A stretch of 30,514 nt of DNA from a virus, in the IMG/VR virus record IMGVR_UViG_3300035698_010304, positions 1 through 30,514 of that record, one strand, 5' to 3'. A model generated the notes under the pieces. The model made no database searches, was not told the DNA's origin, and saw nothing but the letters and a program-made list of their open reading frames with translations. Numbering within the stretch: position 1 is the stretch's first letter; each line of letters starts with the position of its first letter. Both the position numbers and the translations under genes were made by a program. Positions 15,366 through 23,747 of the stretch are shown here, piece after piece.

Positions 15366-18021
15366 CGGAAACCGTGATGTTAGGCACCACGTTAACGACC
15401 GTCGCCGGGCCGGCGCCGTCGCCGATCAGGATAAAATCGCCGTCAGAACTCCAATCGCCATCGATCTCGATCCGCTTGTCACCAGAAAAGAGCGGCGGCG
15501 CGCTGTCCATTGCGTCCGCAGTTGTCCGGAAAGAGATCGGCTCGGCGAGCTCCTCGGTACGACCGACCTTGACGCCAGTTGTACGATAGAACCGGATATC
15601 GGCATCGATGATCCTGGACCGCTTGCCCTGGGCCGTACCGCGGCGGGATCCGCCCTCGGGCCGTTGCGGCTTGAGCTTCCACACATAGGGCAATCCTATC
15701 GCCCCGTAGCTGATCGGGTTTTCGAGCGTCACGATGCCGCCCGTTACGACGAACCGGCCCTGGTTCGCGCCGTCGCCCCAAACCTCAACCGTCTGGCCTT
15801 CCAGGTGATCATAGCCCGCGATCGCGACCGTCATTTCGCGCGCGATGCCCCCCGAGACATATGTCCCGAATCCGGATCCATCGATATCGACGCCCTCGCG
15901 ATTGGTCAGCGAGAAGCCGGCGCCGTCCGCGGCCGCGACTGTGTAAACCTCTTTATTGAGATCCGTGATGCCCTGGAATTCTGTCAGCCGGACACGATCG
16001 CCGTCGCTGTATGGATGCCCGCTCGCGGAGATTACAACCGGGTTCGCATTTGTGGCGCCTGTAATTGCCACCCGGGTATCGAATGCCAGGCCGGCATCGA
16101 CAAAAAACGCGGCATCCGCATCGGTTTCGTGGACAAACGGATCCGTGAGGATCTCGATATGCCGCACCGTCGCGCCGTCAACCGTCCGCTTGACCGAGAG
16201 CCAGAGCTCATCATATCCGTTGACTCCGGGGATCGACGCGACACTTTCGACAACGGCCAGGCCGCCCTCGAAATTCCCGCCGAGCGGGTGCCTGTGCCAG
16301 CCGAGCACGGACTCATCTGCCTGGTACGTCAGCGCCACCAGGGCGCCATCCGCGCGACATGCCCAAATCAGCGAATAAGGCTCCTGCTGATAGGCCATCT
16401 GCACAATCCCGGAGTTGAGAATGTGATCGGCGCGCACGGTCAGATCCCGCGCCTGGTAGCCGTCGCTCGAGAAATCATATTTAAGCTCGCGCAACTTGCG
16501 GCCCTGGCGCTGCACAAAAAGCCAGGCGCCGGCCACTGCGACCGGCGAAATATCGGCGCATCCATAACGGGTTTCGAAACGTGTCTGGACGTTGCTCGGC
16601 GTGATCACCGCATTGATGCTATCGGCCGACGCTTTCATTTCTCCGCCAGGTGTGCCGAACAGAAGAACGCGCGCGGAGACGCACCACAGGAGCGTTGTAT
16701 TTGAATCGGCCGCGACATTGATCGAGATCGCATCATCATCGGCCGAGCCTGGCGAGAACACATTGAAATCAGCGGTACGCGAAGCATCCCACCGACCAGG
16801 CGCCGCCAGGGCCGCGCCGGCGAAAACCGCCCGTTGTTCGTAAAAAGAACCATCGCGCGGCCATCCCGTAGTGTCGGAATAAAGCCCCAGGCGCCAGGCG
16901 CTTACGGCGGTACTGGCACCAAAGGCCGTGCGGATATCAATCAATACATTCGTCGTGTCGGTAACGACGGTAATAATGCCATAACCCCAGGTATCGGAAT
17001 GCTTCAACCGCACCAGGCGCCCGACATCCGTCGCCAGGAAGCCGCGGCCGTCATTGATGAAATTCGTACTACTCGCCGCCAGAGTGATGCCAAGCCCGGT
17101 TGTCGCGCCGGGGTTAAGCGTCGTGCCGGATTCGGTGTTCTCACTCAGATACGGGCCATCCTGAAAATCGAATTTCTCGATCGACCAGGACGCATGTCCG
17201 CGCCGGCTGATCTGGCGCGGATGATAGCTCGGATGATAGACATAGAGCCGATCGATCGATTGCTGCCAGGCGATCGCCAGGGCGCCGGCTTCATCAAACG
17301 GCGATGTGATCTCAAACGGTTCATTGTCCAGGAGCGCCACGTTATCGATGCCGACGGATTTCGCGGCCGTGTTAATAAACTGGACGAAAAACGGGCTAGA
17401 CGGCGGTGTAAAAGCGATCGCGTGATGCCCGACCCCGAGCTTTAGATCATCGATAATCTGCGCGCCGGTTGTCGCCGTACCGATCCGGAGCTCGATCGTA
17501 TCGCTCGCAACCCCGAGCACGTCAAACCGCAGCGTGTGCTCGACGCCCGTCGACGCTGTTGCAACCGACTGCTCGGCCCACCCGGCGCCGCTTGAATGCC
17601 CCGTAACATCCATCCAGCCGCCGGCGTTAAACGCGCGATCAGCCGTGCCGCCGATCGATTCATCCGTCCAGCTTGAAATATCAGACGCAAAATCGCCGTT
17701 CGCGATCACCGCATTTGTATCCAGGACAACGACCTGCGCGCGATCCTTGCAGACCCGCATATAACCGTTGCCTATTTCCAGGACGTAGGATTGCGAGGCA
17801 TCGAATTCGAAATCGACCAGGTTGACCCGCTCCGCGCTGTTCTTGTGCGCGACAACGTGCTTTGTCCCTGGTCGCCGCACCGCCGGCCCCTGGCTGATCC
17901 CGTGGATATTCTCCTGGATCCGCGAAGATTGATAAATGAATTCGAGATCATACCGCCCCTCGACCAGCGGCGAGACTTCGCCGGCATTAAATGCCTGGAC
18001 CGGCGGCGAGGCGTTCGTCAT
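15358..18021 (-). CDS. Tail tubular protein B / tail nozzle, gp12-like
   Basis: 887 aa; the ATG overlaps the gp11-like stop (ATGA). The N-terminus carries the signature 'FNAGEVSPLVEGRYDLEFIY', then 'NIHGISQGPAVRRPGTKHV', typical of T7 gp12-type nozzle proteins. Long beta-rich regions follow, including 'LTEFQGITDLNKEVYTV', seen in related phage proteins. T7 gp12 is 794 aa, so the size fits. It forms the distal tail tube through which DNA leaves the capsid. It is followed by the gp13-like gene, preserving T7 gene order. Confidence 0.92.
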   Translation of the reverse strand: MTNASPPVQAFNAGEVSPLVEGRYDLEFIYQSSRIQENIHGISQGPAVRRPGTKHVVAHKNSAERVNLVDFEFDASQSYVLEIGNGYMRVCKDRAQVVVLDTNAVIANGDFASDISSWTDESIGGTADRAFNAGGWMDVTGHSSGAGWAEQSVATASTGVEHTLRFDVLGVASDTIELRIGTATTGAQIIDDLKLGVGHHAIAFTPPSSPFFVQFINTAAKSVGIDNVALLDNEPFEITSPFDEAGALAIAWQQSIDRLYVYHPSYHPRQISRRGHASWSIEKFDFQDGPYLSENTESGTTLNPGATTGLGITLAASSTNFINDGRGFLATDVGRLVRLKHSDTWGYGIITVVTDTTNVLIDIRTAFGASTAVSAWRLGLYSDTTGWPRDGSFYEQRAVFAGAALAAPGRWDASRTADFNVFSPGSADDDAISINVAADSNTTLLWCVSARVLLFGTPGGEMKASADSINAVITPSNVQTRFETRYGCADISPVAVAGAWLFVQRQGRKLRELKYDFSSDGYQARDLTVRADHILNSGIVQMAYQQEPYSLIWACRADGALVALTYQADESVLGWHRHPLGGNFEGGLAVVESVASIPGVNGYDELWLSVKRTVDGATVRHIEILTDPFVHETDADAAFFVDAGLAFDTRVAITGATNANPVVISASGHPYSDGDRVRLTEFQGITDLNKEVYTVAAADGAGFSLTNREGVDIDGSGFGTYVSGGIAREMTVAIAGYDHLEGQTVEVWGDGANQGRFVVTGGIVTLENPISYGAIGLPYVWKLKPQRPEGGSRRGTAQGKRSRIIDADIRFYRTTGVKVGRTEELAEPISFRTTADAMDSAPPLFSGDKRIEIDGDWSSDGDFILIGDGAGPATVVNVVPNITVSDV

Positions 18022-18593
18022 TTGCTCAGACCGCGGCGGCGCGCCTTAACCAGCGTTCCGTTTTTCGCTTTAGCCGGCGAGCCCTGTTGAGCGTCGACCG
18101 AGCGCATTTCGCGGCGCAGCACCTTGAGCTCATCGTCTAATAATTTTTTGCGTTTGAGATCCTCGGTCACGCGCATACAGATCGCGACCGCGAGCTCTTT
18201 CGTCATTAACGCATAGAGAGCCGCGTCCATTTCATCGGGCTCGATCCGCTTCCGGAACGTGACCCGCAACGGCGCCGGCTCATCGGTATAGATAAACCGG
18301 CCGAAAATCTTGTGCGTGACATCATCCTCGACCGCATCGACATGCAGACAATATGGATTCGTCGGCCAGGCATAGGCATATAGCCAACCCCATGTCGGCG
18401 CGGCCCCGGAAACCGGGAGCGATTCCTGATGCAAAGCCGAATCCCAGGGATGGGATTTGAGCACCCGGTCGCGCACGCCCGGATACCTGGTGCGGCAAGC
18501 CTGGGCGATCGTGCCGGACTGTTCCGGATCCGTCACCTCAAAGCGCCCGCATTCAGCGAGAGCGTCGTTATATAGATCGGTGATTGAGCTCAT
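18018..18593 (-). CDS. Tail tubular protein A, gp11-like adaptor
   Basis: 191 aa, close to T7 gp11 (196 aa). ATG 18593 follows AAAGGTG by 5 bases. The pattern 'ITDLYNDALAECG', 'QACRTRYPGVRDRVLKSHPWDSAL', 'GWLYAYAWPTNPYCLHVDAV' and a helical C-terminus ('LVKARRRGLSK') are typical of gp11-type tail adaptors, which bind the portal and connect it to the nozzle. It overlaps the gp12-like gene by 4 bases. Confidence 0.92.
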   Translation of the reverse strand: MSSITDLYNDALAECGRFEVTDPEQSGTIAQACRTRYPGVRDRVLKSHPWDSALHQESLPVSGAAPTWGWLYAYAWPTNPYCLHVDAVEDDVTHKIFGRFIYTDEPAPLRVTFRKRIEPDEMDAALYALMTKELAVAICMRVTEDLKRKKLLDDELKVLRREMRSVDAQQGSPAKAKNGTLVKARRRGLSK

Positions 18594-18616
18594 GCGGCAC
18601 CTTTGGAAATGAGTGT

Positions 18617-18695
18617 GCCGCCGGCCGGCTTTTGTTCACAACGCCCCGAACACCCAGGAACGTAAGCCGGCCGGCGGCGACCCCCAGGAGGGGGT
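18617..18695 (-). terminator. Tandem hairpins between decoration-like and gp11-like genes
   Basis: Two inverted repeats fill the gap after the stop at 18695. A 6-bp ACCCCC/GGGGGT stem (18680-18695) is followed by a perfect 15-bp repeat, 18617-18631 with 18664-18678, around a 32-base loop. There is no T-run, so partial attenuation or RNA stabilisation is more likely than full termination. Such a block after the capsid genes would lower expression of the tail genes downstream. Confidence 0.45.
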
Positions 18696-19201
18696 TACGT
18701 GCCGTCGGAGTATCTGATTTTCATCGAGATAGTGCCGACGCCAGAACCGATCGTGTTCGCCAACATGCACATGTCGTATTCGAGATTCGGATCGACGGTG
18801 AGGCCGAGAAGCTCGAAGATCTGCTTTTCGACATTCTCAATGCCGGCCGTGCCGCTTTCGAGCGCCTGGTTTGTCCAGGCGGCCAGGCCGGACGAGATAT
18901 TGACCGCCGAGGCGAACAGATCAGAATCGACCACCGCGCCGGCGCCGACGCTGTAGAGCCCGATATCCCAGGACGTTGATCCCGTGAGCGCATCGCAAGC
19001 CAGGAGGATCTCGGAGATCCGCCAGGACGAGTGAACGCGCATGAAGCGGAACACGCTATCGTCATCATCGGCCGCCGCCGTTTCGAGCGTTCCGACGCTT
19101 TCGCGCAAGCGGCCGTGATTGATCCGGGCCGAGGAAAGTTTATTCCCCATCGGGCTCTCGGCCTTGGTGATGTTGGTAGAAAGTTTGTTTTCGACTGCCA
19201 T
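18695..19201 (-). CDS. Putative head decoration/cement protein
   Basis: 168 aa from ATG 19201, chosen because GGAAGGAAA lies just upstream; the frame opens slightly earlier. The N-terminal part has 'KLSTNITKAESPMGNKLSSARINHGRLRESVGTLE', then 'DSVFRFMRVHSSWRISEILLACDALTGSTSWDIGLY' and a beta-rich remainder. I recall similar proteins after capsid genes in alphaproteobacterial podophages but cannot name a family. It is flanked by hairpins on both sides, so its mRNA segment may be specially regulated. The role is inferred from position only. Confidence 0.7.
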   Translation of the reverse strand: MAVENKLSTNITKAESPMGNKLSSARINHGRLRESVGTLETAAADDDDSVFRFMRVHSSWRISEILLACDALTGSTSWDIGLYSVGAGAVVDSDLFASAVNISSGLAAWTNQALESGTAGIENVEKQIFELLGLTVDPNLEYDMCMLANTIGSGVGTISMKIRYSDGT

Positions 19202-19234
19202 GTGATTTCCTTCCAGCAAGTCATTTCAAAAAGA

Positions 19235-19270
19235 AGAATGTCGGATCTAGCGGGGGATCCCGCTAGATCC
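19235..19270 (-). terminator. Hairpin terminator after the capsid gene
   Basis: A perfect 12-bp stem (19243-19254 with 19259-19270) with a 4-base loop starts 7 bases past the capsid stop. On the minus strand it is followed by GACATTCTTCTTTTTG, a T-rich tail. This is a plausible rho-independent or leaky terminator inside the late operon, like the partial terminator after T7 gene 10. Confidence 0.7.
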
Positions 19271-19276
19271 TATGGA

Positions 19277-20155
19277 TCATTCCGTGCAAGCGATCTCGAC
19301 AACCAGCTCATCCTCGATCCGGGTTCCACCCATGATCAGGCAGACATAAACCTGCGTGTTGTAAGATTTATCGACCCGCTTATCGATTTCGATCGTTTCG
19401 GTTTCGCCGGTCGCCAGGCCCACCGCTTCCGGGCACCAGAGCGGCACCGACCGATTGCCGTTGGCGTCCGTCAGAAGCCGCTCGGAGTGGATCCAATCGA
19501 TGCCGAGCCAACGGCTGATTTTGCCCTCCTGCATCGCCTGTAGCGTCACGTAATCCGAGCTTGTGGCCTCGGTGATGTTCAGGAGATTTGTCAGCTGCTT
19601 GGCCGTATAGGCGCCATAGATCTGCTGATCTTCTTCGATATCGTGACCCTTGAGGATCTCGAGCCCGCCAAGGATTTTCGCCTTGGTCAGACCGGCGGAG
19701 CCATGCACGACTTTCTGAGAGGCGGGCAGGGCAACGGCCGTCGCGGCATCGTCCTCATCGATCGAATACGAATTGCCGAGCATCGCCGAAATAATGATGT
19801 CATCGATCTGGCGTTTGCGCGCCGAGGTCGCATTTTTGACATACTTGTTTTCCGGGTTTGCCAGGATCCGCGCGGCATCCGACGGATCGATCATGTCGGC
19901 CCATTCGAAATCCGACATCGTGACACGCCGGCGGGAATGCGGCGTGTGAACCAGCGGCGTATCGCCGTGTTTCGTGGTTTTCCGCACCATCGCCGTCGCG
20001 CCGATCAGATCGAAAAATGCCGATTTGGCATTCATATCCATCGTGTCGGGATCCTGGTTGACCGTATGCAGGAAACGGCTGTTGTGCTGCTGGACCCGGA
20101 GACGGTAATCGCTCCGGAATTTCTGCGCGTGCGCTACGTTTGCTTGATCGGACAT
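19277..20155 (-). CDS. Major capsid protein
   Basis: 292 aa from ATG 20155, chosen for the GGAGGGA site 4 bases upstream; the longer frame to 20167 uses the Shine-Dalgarno as codons. The pattern 'FLHTVNQ', 'FFDLIGATAMVRKTTKHGDTPLVHTPHSRRRVTMSDFEWAD', 'IDDIIISAMLG' and 'AYTAKQLTNLLNITEATSSDYVTLQAMQEGKI' fits the Phage_capsid_2-type HK97-fold family of podophages. 'TPHSRRRVT' is the most telling block. It lies after a scaffold-like gene and has its own leader and terminator, as expected for the most abundant protein. Confidence 0.9.
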   Translation of the reverse strand: MSDQANVAHAQKFRSDYRLRVQQHNSRFLHTVNQDPDTMDMNAKSAFFDLIGATAMVRKTTKHGDTPLVHTPHSRRRVTMSDFEWADMIDPSDAARILANPENKYVKNATSARKRQIDDIIISAMLGNSYSIDEDDAATAVALPASQKVVHGSAGLTKAKILGGLEILKGHDIEEDQQIYGAYTAKQLTNLLNITEATSSDYVTLQAMQEGKISRWLGIDWIHSERLLTDANGNRSVPLWCPEAVGLATGETETIEIDKRVDKSYNTQVYVCLIMGGTRIEDELVVEIACTE

Positions 20156-20167
20156 TTGTCCCTCCAA

Positions 20168-20345
20168 AAAATAGGTTTCAATTTCTATATTTCGGCAGGG
20201 GTGTCCGGATGATCCGGCCCTGGCTTGCTGATTACGTCAGCCATTCGGCGCTCTTTCTCGCCGTCACCGGCCCGCCCCAAAGGAGGCGCGGGGTACCCGG
20301 TATTTATTTAGTCGACGGCGGCGAAATTACCGCCGGCGGTAATAT
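20168..20345 (-). promoter_or_regulatory. Capsid leader with palindromes
   Basis: This 178-base gap before the capsid gene contains a perfect 18-bp palindrome (20326-20343) centred on CCGGCGG, and a smaller CCGGATGATCCGG palindrome (20205-20217). It ends in an AT-rich stretch ahead of the capsid Shine-Dalgarno. I see no convincing -35/-10 pair. A leader promoter for an unseen phage or host polymerase, or an RNA processing site, is possible. Confidence 0.4.
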
Positions 20346-20371
20346 TCAGTTGCCGGGATAGGCAACTGAAT
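20344..20371 (-). terminator. Perfect hairpin over the scaffold stop codon
   Basis: An 11-bp perfect stem (20344-20354 with 20361-20371) and 6-base loop overlap the last codons and TGA of the scaffold gene. It directly abuts the 18-bp palindrome at 20326-20343. No T-run follows, so it is more likely an RNA processing or stabilising structure ahead of the capsid cistron than a full terminator. Confidence 0.5.
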
Positions 20372-21263
20372 GAAGCTGCTGCAGCCGGGCGGCTGTTGCC
20401 TTGTGGTCCGGATGCTGCTTGTTCACATACGGATGTTTTTGGTCTTTATCCGCCGCGTCATAGACCTTCGCGATTTCGATTTTGGCCGCGGCCGGGTTCT
20501 TCATCGGATCACCCATGCCGAGGGGATCCTGGCCGCCGTCAACCGTTCCGACCCGGCCACCGAGCATCGTGCCGGCCTTCTGAAACATTTTCAGCATCCG
20601 CGCGGATCCGACCAGGCGCTCGAGCTCGCCGAGATCCTCGTCGCCAGGCGCCAGGGCGGCAAAGGCAGATTTCGCGAGAGCCTCGTTTGCCGGGTGATCG
20701 TCGCCCCATTCGATTTTGAGATCCGCGAGCTCGCGCTCGCCAGCCTCTACGAATGCTTCCTGGCGCCCGTTGAGAAACTCATTGTAAGAGCCCTCGATCC
20801 CGGTCAGCTGCGCCTGGTTCAAACCGGCTTTATGTGCCGCGCCGGCCATTGCTGTACGGAACTGCTGCAGATCCTCGGGGATCTCGACGCCTTCCGGCGT
20901 GAAATACTCGTATGCCTCGGCCGTTTCAGGCCGCCCGAGCTCGCCATAGAATTTTTCCCAGGCGGCCGGCTCGGCATCTTCGCCAGGGACCAGGAGCTTT
21001 TTGCCGTCGGCGTTGATGAATCTTTGCGCCTCGAGGTAGCCCTTCGCGAGATCCTGCTCCGATTTATATCCCTTGTGCGAGATCGCCTCGCGGGTTTCAT
21101 CATCGAGGTTCGCCAGCCAGGCCGGAGGCGCATCGCCCGCCGGCGCCGGATCTCCACCAGGAGGCGCGCCCCCAGGAGCGGCCTCTACCACCACGCCATC
21201 ATCCGGCGCCCAAAGCATCCCGGCGCGCCAGCCAGCCAGGGCGGCAATTGCAAGGATTCTCAT
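20346..21263 (-). CDS. Capsid assembly scaffolding protein
   Basis: 305 aa; ATG 21263 overlaps the upstream stop as ATGA. A Pro/Gly/Ala-rich acidic N-terminus is followed by 'WLANLDDETREAISHKGYKSEQDLAKGYLEAQRFI', 'LVPGEDAEPAAWEKFYGELGRPETAEAYEY' and a helical acidic C-terminal half. 'W..FY..LGRPE..E.YE' is a hallmark of phage head-assembly/scaffold proteins. It acts in procapsid assembly and leaves before or during packaging. It immediately precedes the capsid gene, as T7 gene 9 precedes gene 10. The first 15 residues look hydrophobic, and an internal start at residue 16 is possible. Confidence 0.88.
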   Translation of the reverse strand: MRILAIAALAGWRAGMLWAPDDGVVVEAAPGGAPPGGDPAPAGDAPPAWLANLDDETREAISHKGYKSEQDLAKGYLEAQRFINADGKKLLVPGEDAEPAAWEKFYGELGRPETAEAYEYFTPEGVEIPEDLQQFRTAMAGAAHKAGLNQAQLTGIEGSYNEFLNGRQEAFVEAGERELADLKIEWGDDHPANEALAKSAFAALAPGDEDLGELERLVGSARMLKMFQKAGTMLGGRVGTVDGGQDPLGMGDPMKNPAAAKIEIAKVYDAADKDQKHPYVNKQHPDHKATAARLQQLHSVAYPGN

Positions 21264-21484
21264 TTGGCGACCGCTTCGGCGATCGATACCACGGCGAGAT
21301 CCTGATATTCCGCCTGATCAGAAGTCAGAGGACCGAGCGACTCGATAAACCGCCCGATATTATTCAGCGCGAGCTCGAGGGCCGCCTGTTTTTTCTGTGC
21401 CTTTGTCGGGACGCTCAGGCGCGCTTTTTTCTGTGCCTTTGTCGGGACGCTCAGGCTCGCTGCCGGCTTTTTACTTGCTACCAT
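21260..21484 (-). CDS. Small Lys-repeat protein between Bbp19-like and scaffold genes
   Basis: 74 aa from ATG 21484 (GGAA 6 bases upstream); an in-frame ATG at 21496 is less well placed. It begins inside the Bbp19-like gene and ends in an ATGA overlap with the scaffold gene. The N-terminal half is a tandem duplication of 12 residues (LSVPTKAQKKAR, then LSVPTKAQKKQA), very basic. The C-terminal half is an ordinary helical segment ('LELALNNIGRFIESLGPL'). Function unknown; a basic tail on a small helical domain suggests nucleic-acid or capsid-interior binding, inferred only. Confidence 0.7.
   Translation of the reverse strand: MVASKKPAASLSVPTKAQKKARLSVPTKAQKKQAALELALNNIGRFIESLGPLTSDQAEYQDLAVVSIAEAVAK
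21389..21456 (-). repeat. 36-bp tandem duplication inside the Lys-repeat gene
   Basis: Thirty-two identical bases occur at 21389-21420 and 21425-21456, giving a period of exactly 36 bases (12 codons). The near-perfect DNA identity implies a recent in-frame duplication. Confidence 0.9.
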
Positions 21485-21728
21485 AGGGTGTTCCATCCTG
21501 GTTAAGTTTCTGGATTTCTTCGTCGGACATATTCAGTTTTTTGACGATTGACTGGCCGATGTCCTGGCGGCCGAGTTTGAAATTGGTAACGTCCGGTTGC
21601 CCGGCCGTGAACGCCGAGGCGCGATCGCCCGACCGCTGCAGAATATCGGCGAGCACACGCCGCCCGGCGGCGGATCCGAATGTCGCCTGGTAATCCAGGC
21701 GCCGGCGGCGAGCTTGCAGGAATTCCAT
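21471..21728 (-). CDS. Bbp19-like phage protein
   Basis: 85 aa; the ATG shares a base with the portal stop (TAATG). The pattern 'YQATFGSAAGRRVLADILQRSG' and 'DVTNFKLGRQDIGQSIVKKLNM' matches the Bbp19 family of small phage proteins found next to portal genes in podophages. Its role in head assembly is not established. The C-terminus overlaps the start of the Lys-repeat gene by 14 bases. Confidence 0.8.
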   Translation of the reverse strand: MEFLQARRRRLDYQATFGSAAGRRVLADILQRSGDRASAFTAGQPDVTNFKLGRQDIGQSIVKKLNMSDEEIQKLNQDGTPYGSK

Positions 21729-23353
21729 TATGCGCCCGCCGTCTGCTGCAGCTGCGCCAGGGCGGGCGCCATGCCGGCAAGCGCGCCGACGCCCTCGATC
21801 GCTTGCTCGCGTCCGGATTCGGCCTGGGCCGTTTCCTGGCGCGCCTGGCGCATTTTCTGCACCTGGCGCAGACCGCGCACGTTGGTTTTGCGTGTGCCGA
21901 GCATGTCGGCGACCCCGCGGGCCATATCGTCCAGGTCGAAGTTATCGACCACAGTCTCATCAAACTGCGCCATCGGTCCCACAAGCTCGAGCGTCTGCTG
22001 TGTTGCGCGAACCTCGGCGAGCTGCTGCGCCTTCGCCATCGGCGAAATATACTGCACATCGAGCGGCTGATTCCGCAGCGCCTCCGGTACCGGCAGGAAA
22101 GAGCCGCGGCGCATTTCGATCGCAAACACGCGATCCATCATCGGGCCGAGATCCTCGGATTGCATCCGCCCCATGAACGGGCCGAGAACCTGGCGCGTCT
22201 GCTCGGCGATCTCGAGCACCTGGGTAGCCGTCATTCGAGGATCCTGGGAGATCCGGATCAGGTGCGAAAAGAACGCGCTTTCGATCCGATCGCGGCCGCC
22301 CTTCATAAAGTTCTCGCCGAAATCCGGTTGCGCCCCGGTATTGATCGGGCGGATAGGCGTACTGTTGCCGACCATTGCCTCGGATCGGATGTAATTTATT
22401 GCGTTGTATGTGAGATCCGGCGCGCCGATCACGCCATCATCATCAACCATCAACGCTGGCGCGATCACCTGCTCGGCGCCGACCATCGTAATTTCCATTG
22501 TCGACTGCAGCGTTTGCACATCGGGGAGCGCCTTGTGACCAGGGCCGCGCCCGTAAACTTCGCGCGACCGCTTGCCCCACCTGGGCGTAACAAACGGATC
22601 CTCGGGATAGCCGCTTTCGTCCACGATCTTTTTCGCCTTCACATCAACATAGATCGATGCAAACGCCATATTGCGATCGTCGCTCGCGCCGTGATTCCGC
22701 TCCTCGCGCGGAAAAACCGAATGGATGAATTCGAACTCATCATCCATTTTTGCGGGATCACTGGCCGCGGCCATAACCTCCGCGCTCGGATCCTCGAATT
22801 CCTGGACCGCCTGGACGGCCGAGATCTTGAATCGGCGATCGAGCCCGTCGACCTTGCCCTTTCCGTTCTCGGTAAGCCAAAGCTCCTGCAGCGGATAGGA
22901 CCGGAATAGCGGGCCGGTACCTGGCACCTCATCGATGAACATGCCGCCGGTACCGTAATAAATCAGGTCGAGATATTTCTCGGTTTGCGCCGTCACAAAA
23001 CCGTGTTGCGGCCCCTCGAAAACGGCGTGCAGAACGTCGCTCGCATCGTCCAGCCACAACGCGACATCGCGATCCTGGGCCAGCCGCCGATCGCGGGTTC
23101 GCAGCTGCATCCACCTGGTCGCGGGATTCGAGAGCATCGAGTGCAATGCGGCCGCCAGCATTTCGCCGGCTTGCTCGCCGGTGTTATCCAGGACCGCGCC
23201 GCGATCGGATCCGCCGCGGGAATCGCTACCCTGGAATGAGGAGCTTTCCGGGTTCATCATTTCCCGGATCCGTTGCCAATCCGGTTCATGTTGCGCGCGT
23301 CGTGTCTTTTTGGCGTCGAACCGCTTGAGGATAAATTCCGCTGTTACCGGCAT
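21728..23353 (-). CDS. Portal (head-to-tail connector) protein, gp8-like
   Basis: 541 aa, similar to T7 gp8 (536 aa). Patterns: 'RFDAKKTRRAQHEPDWQRIREMMNPESSSF', 'LDNTGEQAGEMLAAALHSMLSNPATRWMQL', 'WGKRSREVYGRGPGHKALPDVQTLQS' and 'ISQDPRMTATQVLEIAEQTRQVLGP', all typical of podoviral connector proteins. The C-terminal 60 residues are helical and Gln/Ala-rich, as expected for the portal barrel. It forms the dodecameric DNA entry ring, the docking point for the terminase and the gp11-like adaptor. Confidence 0.95.
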   Translation of the reverse strand: MPVTAEFILKRFDAKKTRRAQHEPDWQRIREMMNPESSSFQGSDSRGGSDRGAVLDNTGEQAGEMLAAALHSMLSNPATRWMQLRTRDRRLAQDRDVALWLDDASDVLHAVFEGPQHGFVTAQTEKYLDLIYYGTGGMFIDEVPGTGPLFRSYPLQELWLTENGKGKVDGLDRRFKISAVQAVQEFEDPSAEVMAAASDPAKMDDEFEFIHSVFPREERNHGASDDRNMAFASIYVDVKAKKIVDESGYPEDPFVTPRWGKRSREVYGRGPGHKALPDVQTLQSTMEITMVGAEQVIAPALMVDDDGVIGAPDLTYNAINYIRSEAMVGNSTPIRPINTGAQPDFGENFMKGGRDRIESAFFSHLIRISQDPRMTATQVLEIAEQTRQVLGPFMGRMQSEDLGPMMDRVFAIEMRRGSFLPVPEALRNQPLDVQYISPMAKAQQLAEVRATQQTLELVGPMAQFDETVVDNFDLDDMARGVADMLGTRKTNVRGLRQVQKMRQARQETAQAESGREQAIEGVGALAGMAPALAQLQQTAGA

Positions 23354-23354
23354 A

Positions 23355-23747
23355 TCAGCCCCTCACCAACTGATCGATGAAATCCATATTTAGCCAGGCG
23401 GACGGGATCACGCTTTCGTCAGATTCATAGACGGGACTTTCAACCGTTCCTGTGTTCGTGATCCCGAGCATCGCGGCCGTGGCCTCGATGATGATCGTAA
23501 ATCCGGAATACAAAACCGCCGGCGTTGTCGGCACCAGGTCAGCCCCGAGCACCTCCGGCGTTTCGACAAAAGCATGATCGCCGCCATAAGCGATGTAATG
23601 CAGATCGTCGATGCCCCAAACGCTATCGAGCATATTCCCGTCATGGCCGACCAGGGCCGCCGGCAGAGCGCCGGCCTGGATCAAACCGCCAAGGTGAGCG
23701 AGAAAATCCTCGCGCGATGGCGCGTTAATTCCTACCCGAACAATCAT
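23355..23747 (-). CDS. Hypothetical phage structural-region protein
   Basis: 130 aa, overlapping the lectin-like gene by 4 bases (ATGA); its stop is one base before the portal ATG. Sequence begins 'MIVRVGINAPSREDFLAHLGGLIQAGAL', then 'DDLHYIAYGGDHAFVETPEVLGADLVPT' and ends in a helical tail. It looks like a compact alpha/beta protein without membrane segments. No family recognised. Its tight coupling to the preceding beta-rich protein suggests a partner or chaperone for it, which is inference. Confidence 0.75.
   Translation of the reverse strand: MIVRVGINAPSREDFLAHLGGLIQAGALPAALVGHDGNMLDSVWGIDDLHYIAYGGDHAFVETPEVLGADLVPTTPAVLYSGFTIIIEATAAMLGITNTGTVESPVYESDESVIPSAWLNMDFIDQLVRG

Noticed and set aside
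15103-16704. 533-codon open frame on the plus strand
   Set aside because: It is antisense to the gp12-like, gp13-like genes, which carry clear family signatures; its own translation is Arg-rich without motifs.
20185-20244. 19-codon leader ORF before the capsid gene (starts MADVISKPG)
   Set aside because: It has only a weak AAAGAG-type site and no further support; too short to claim.
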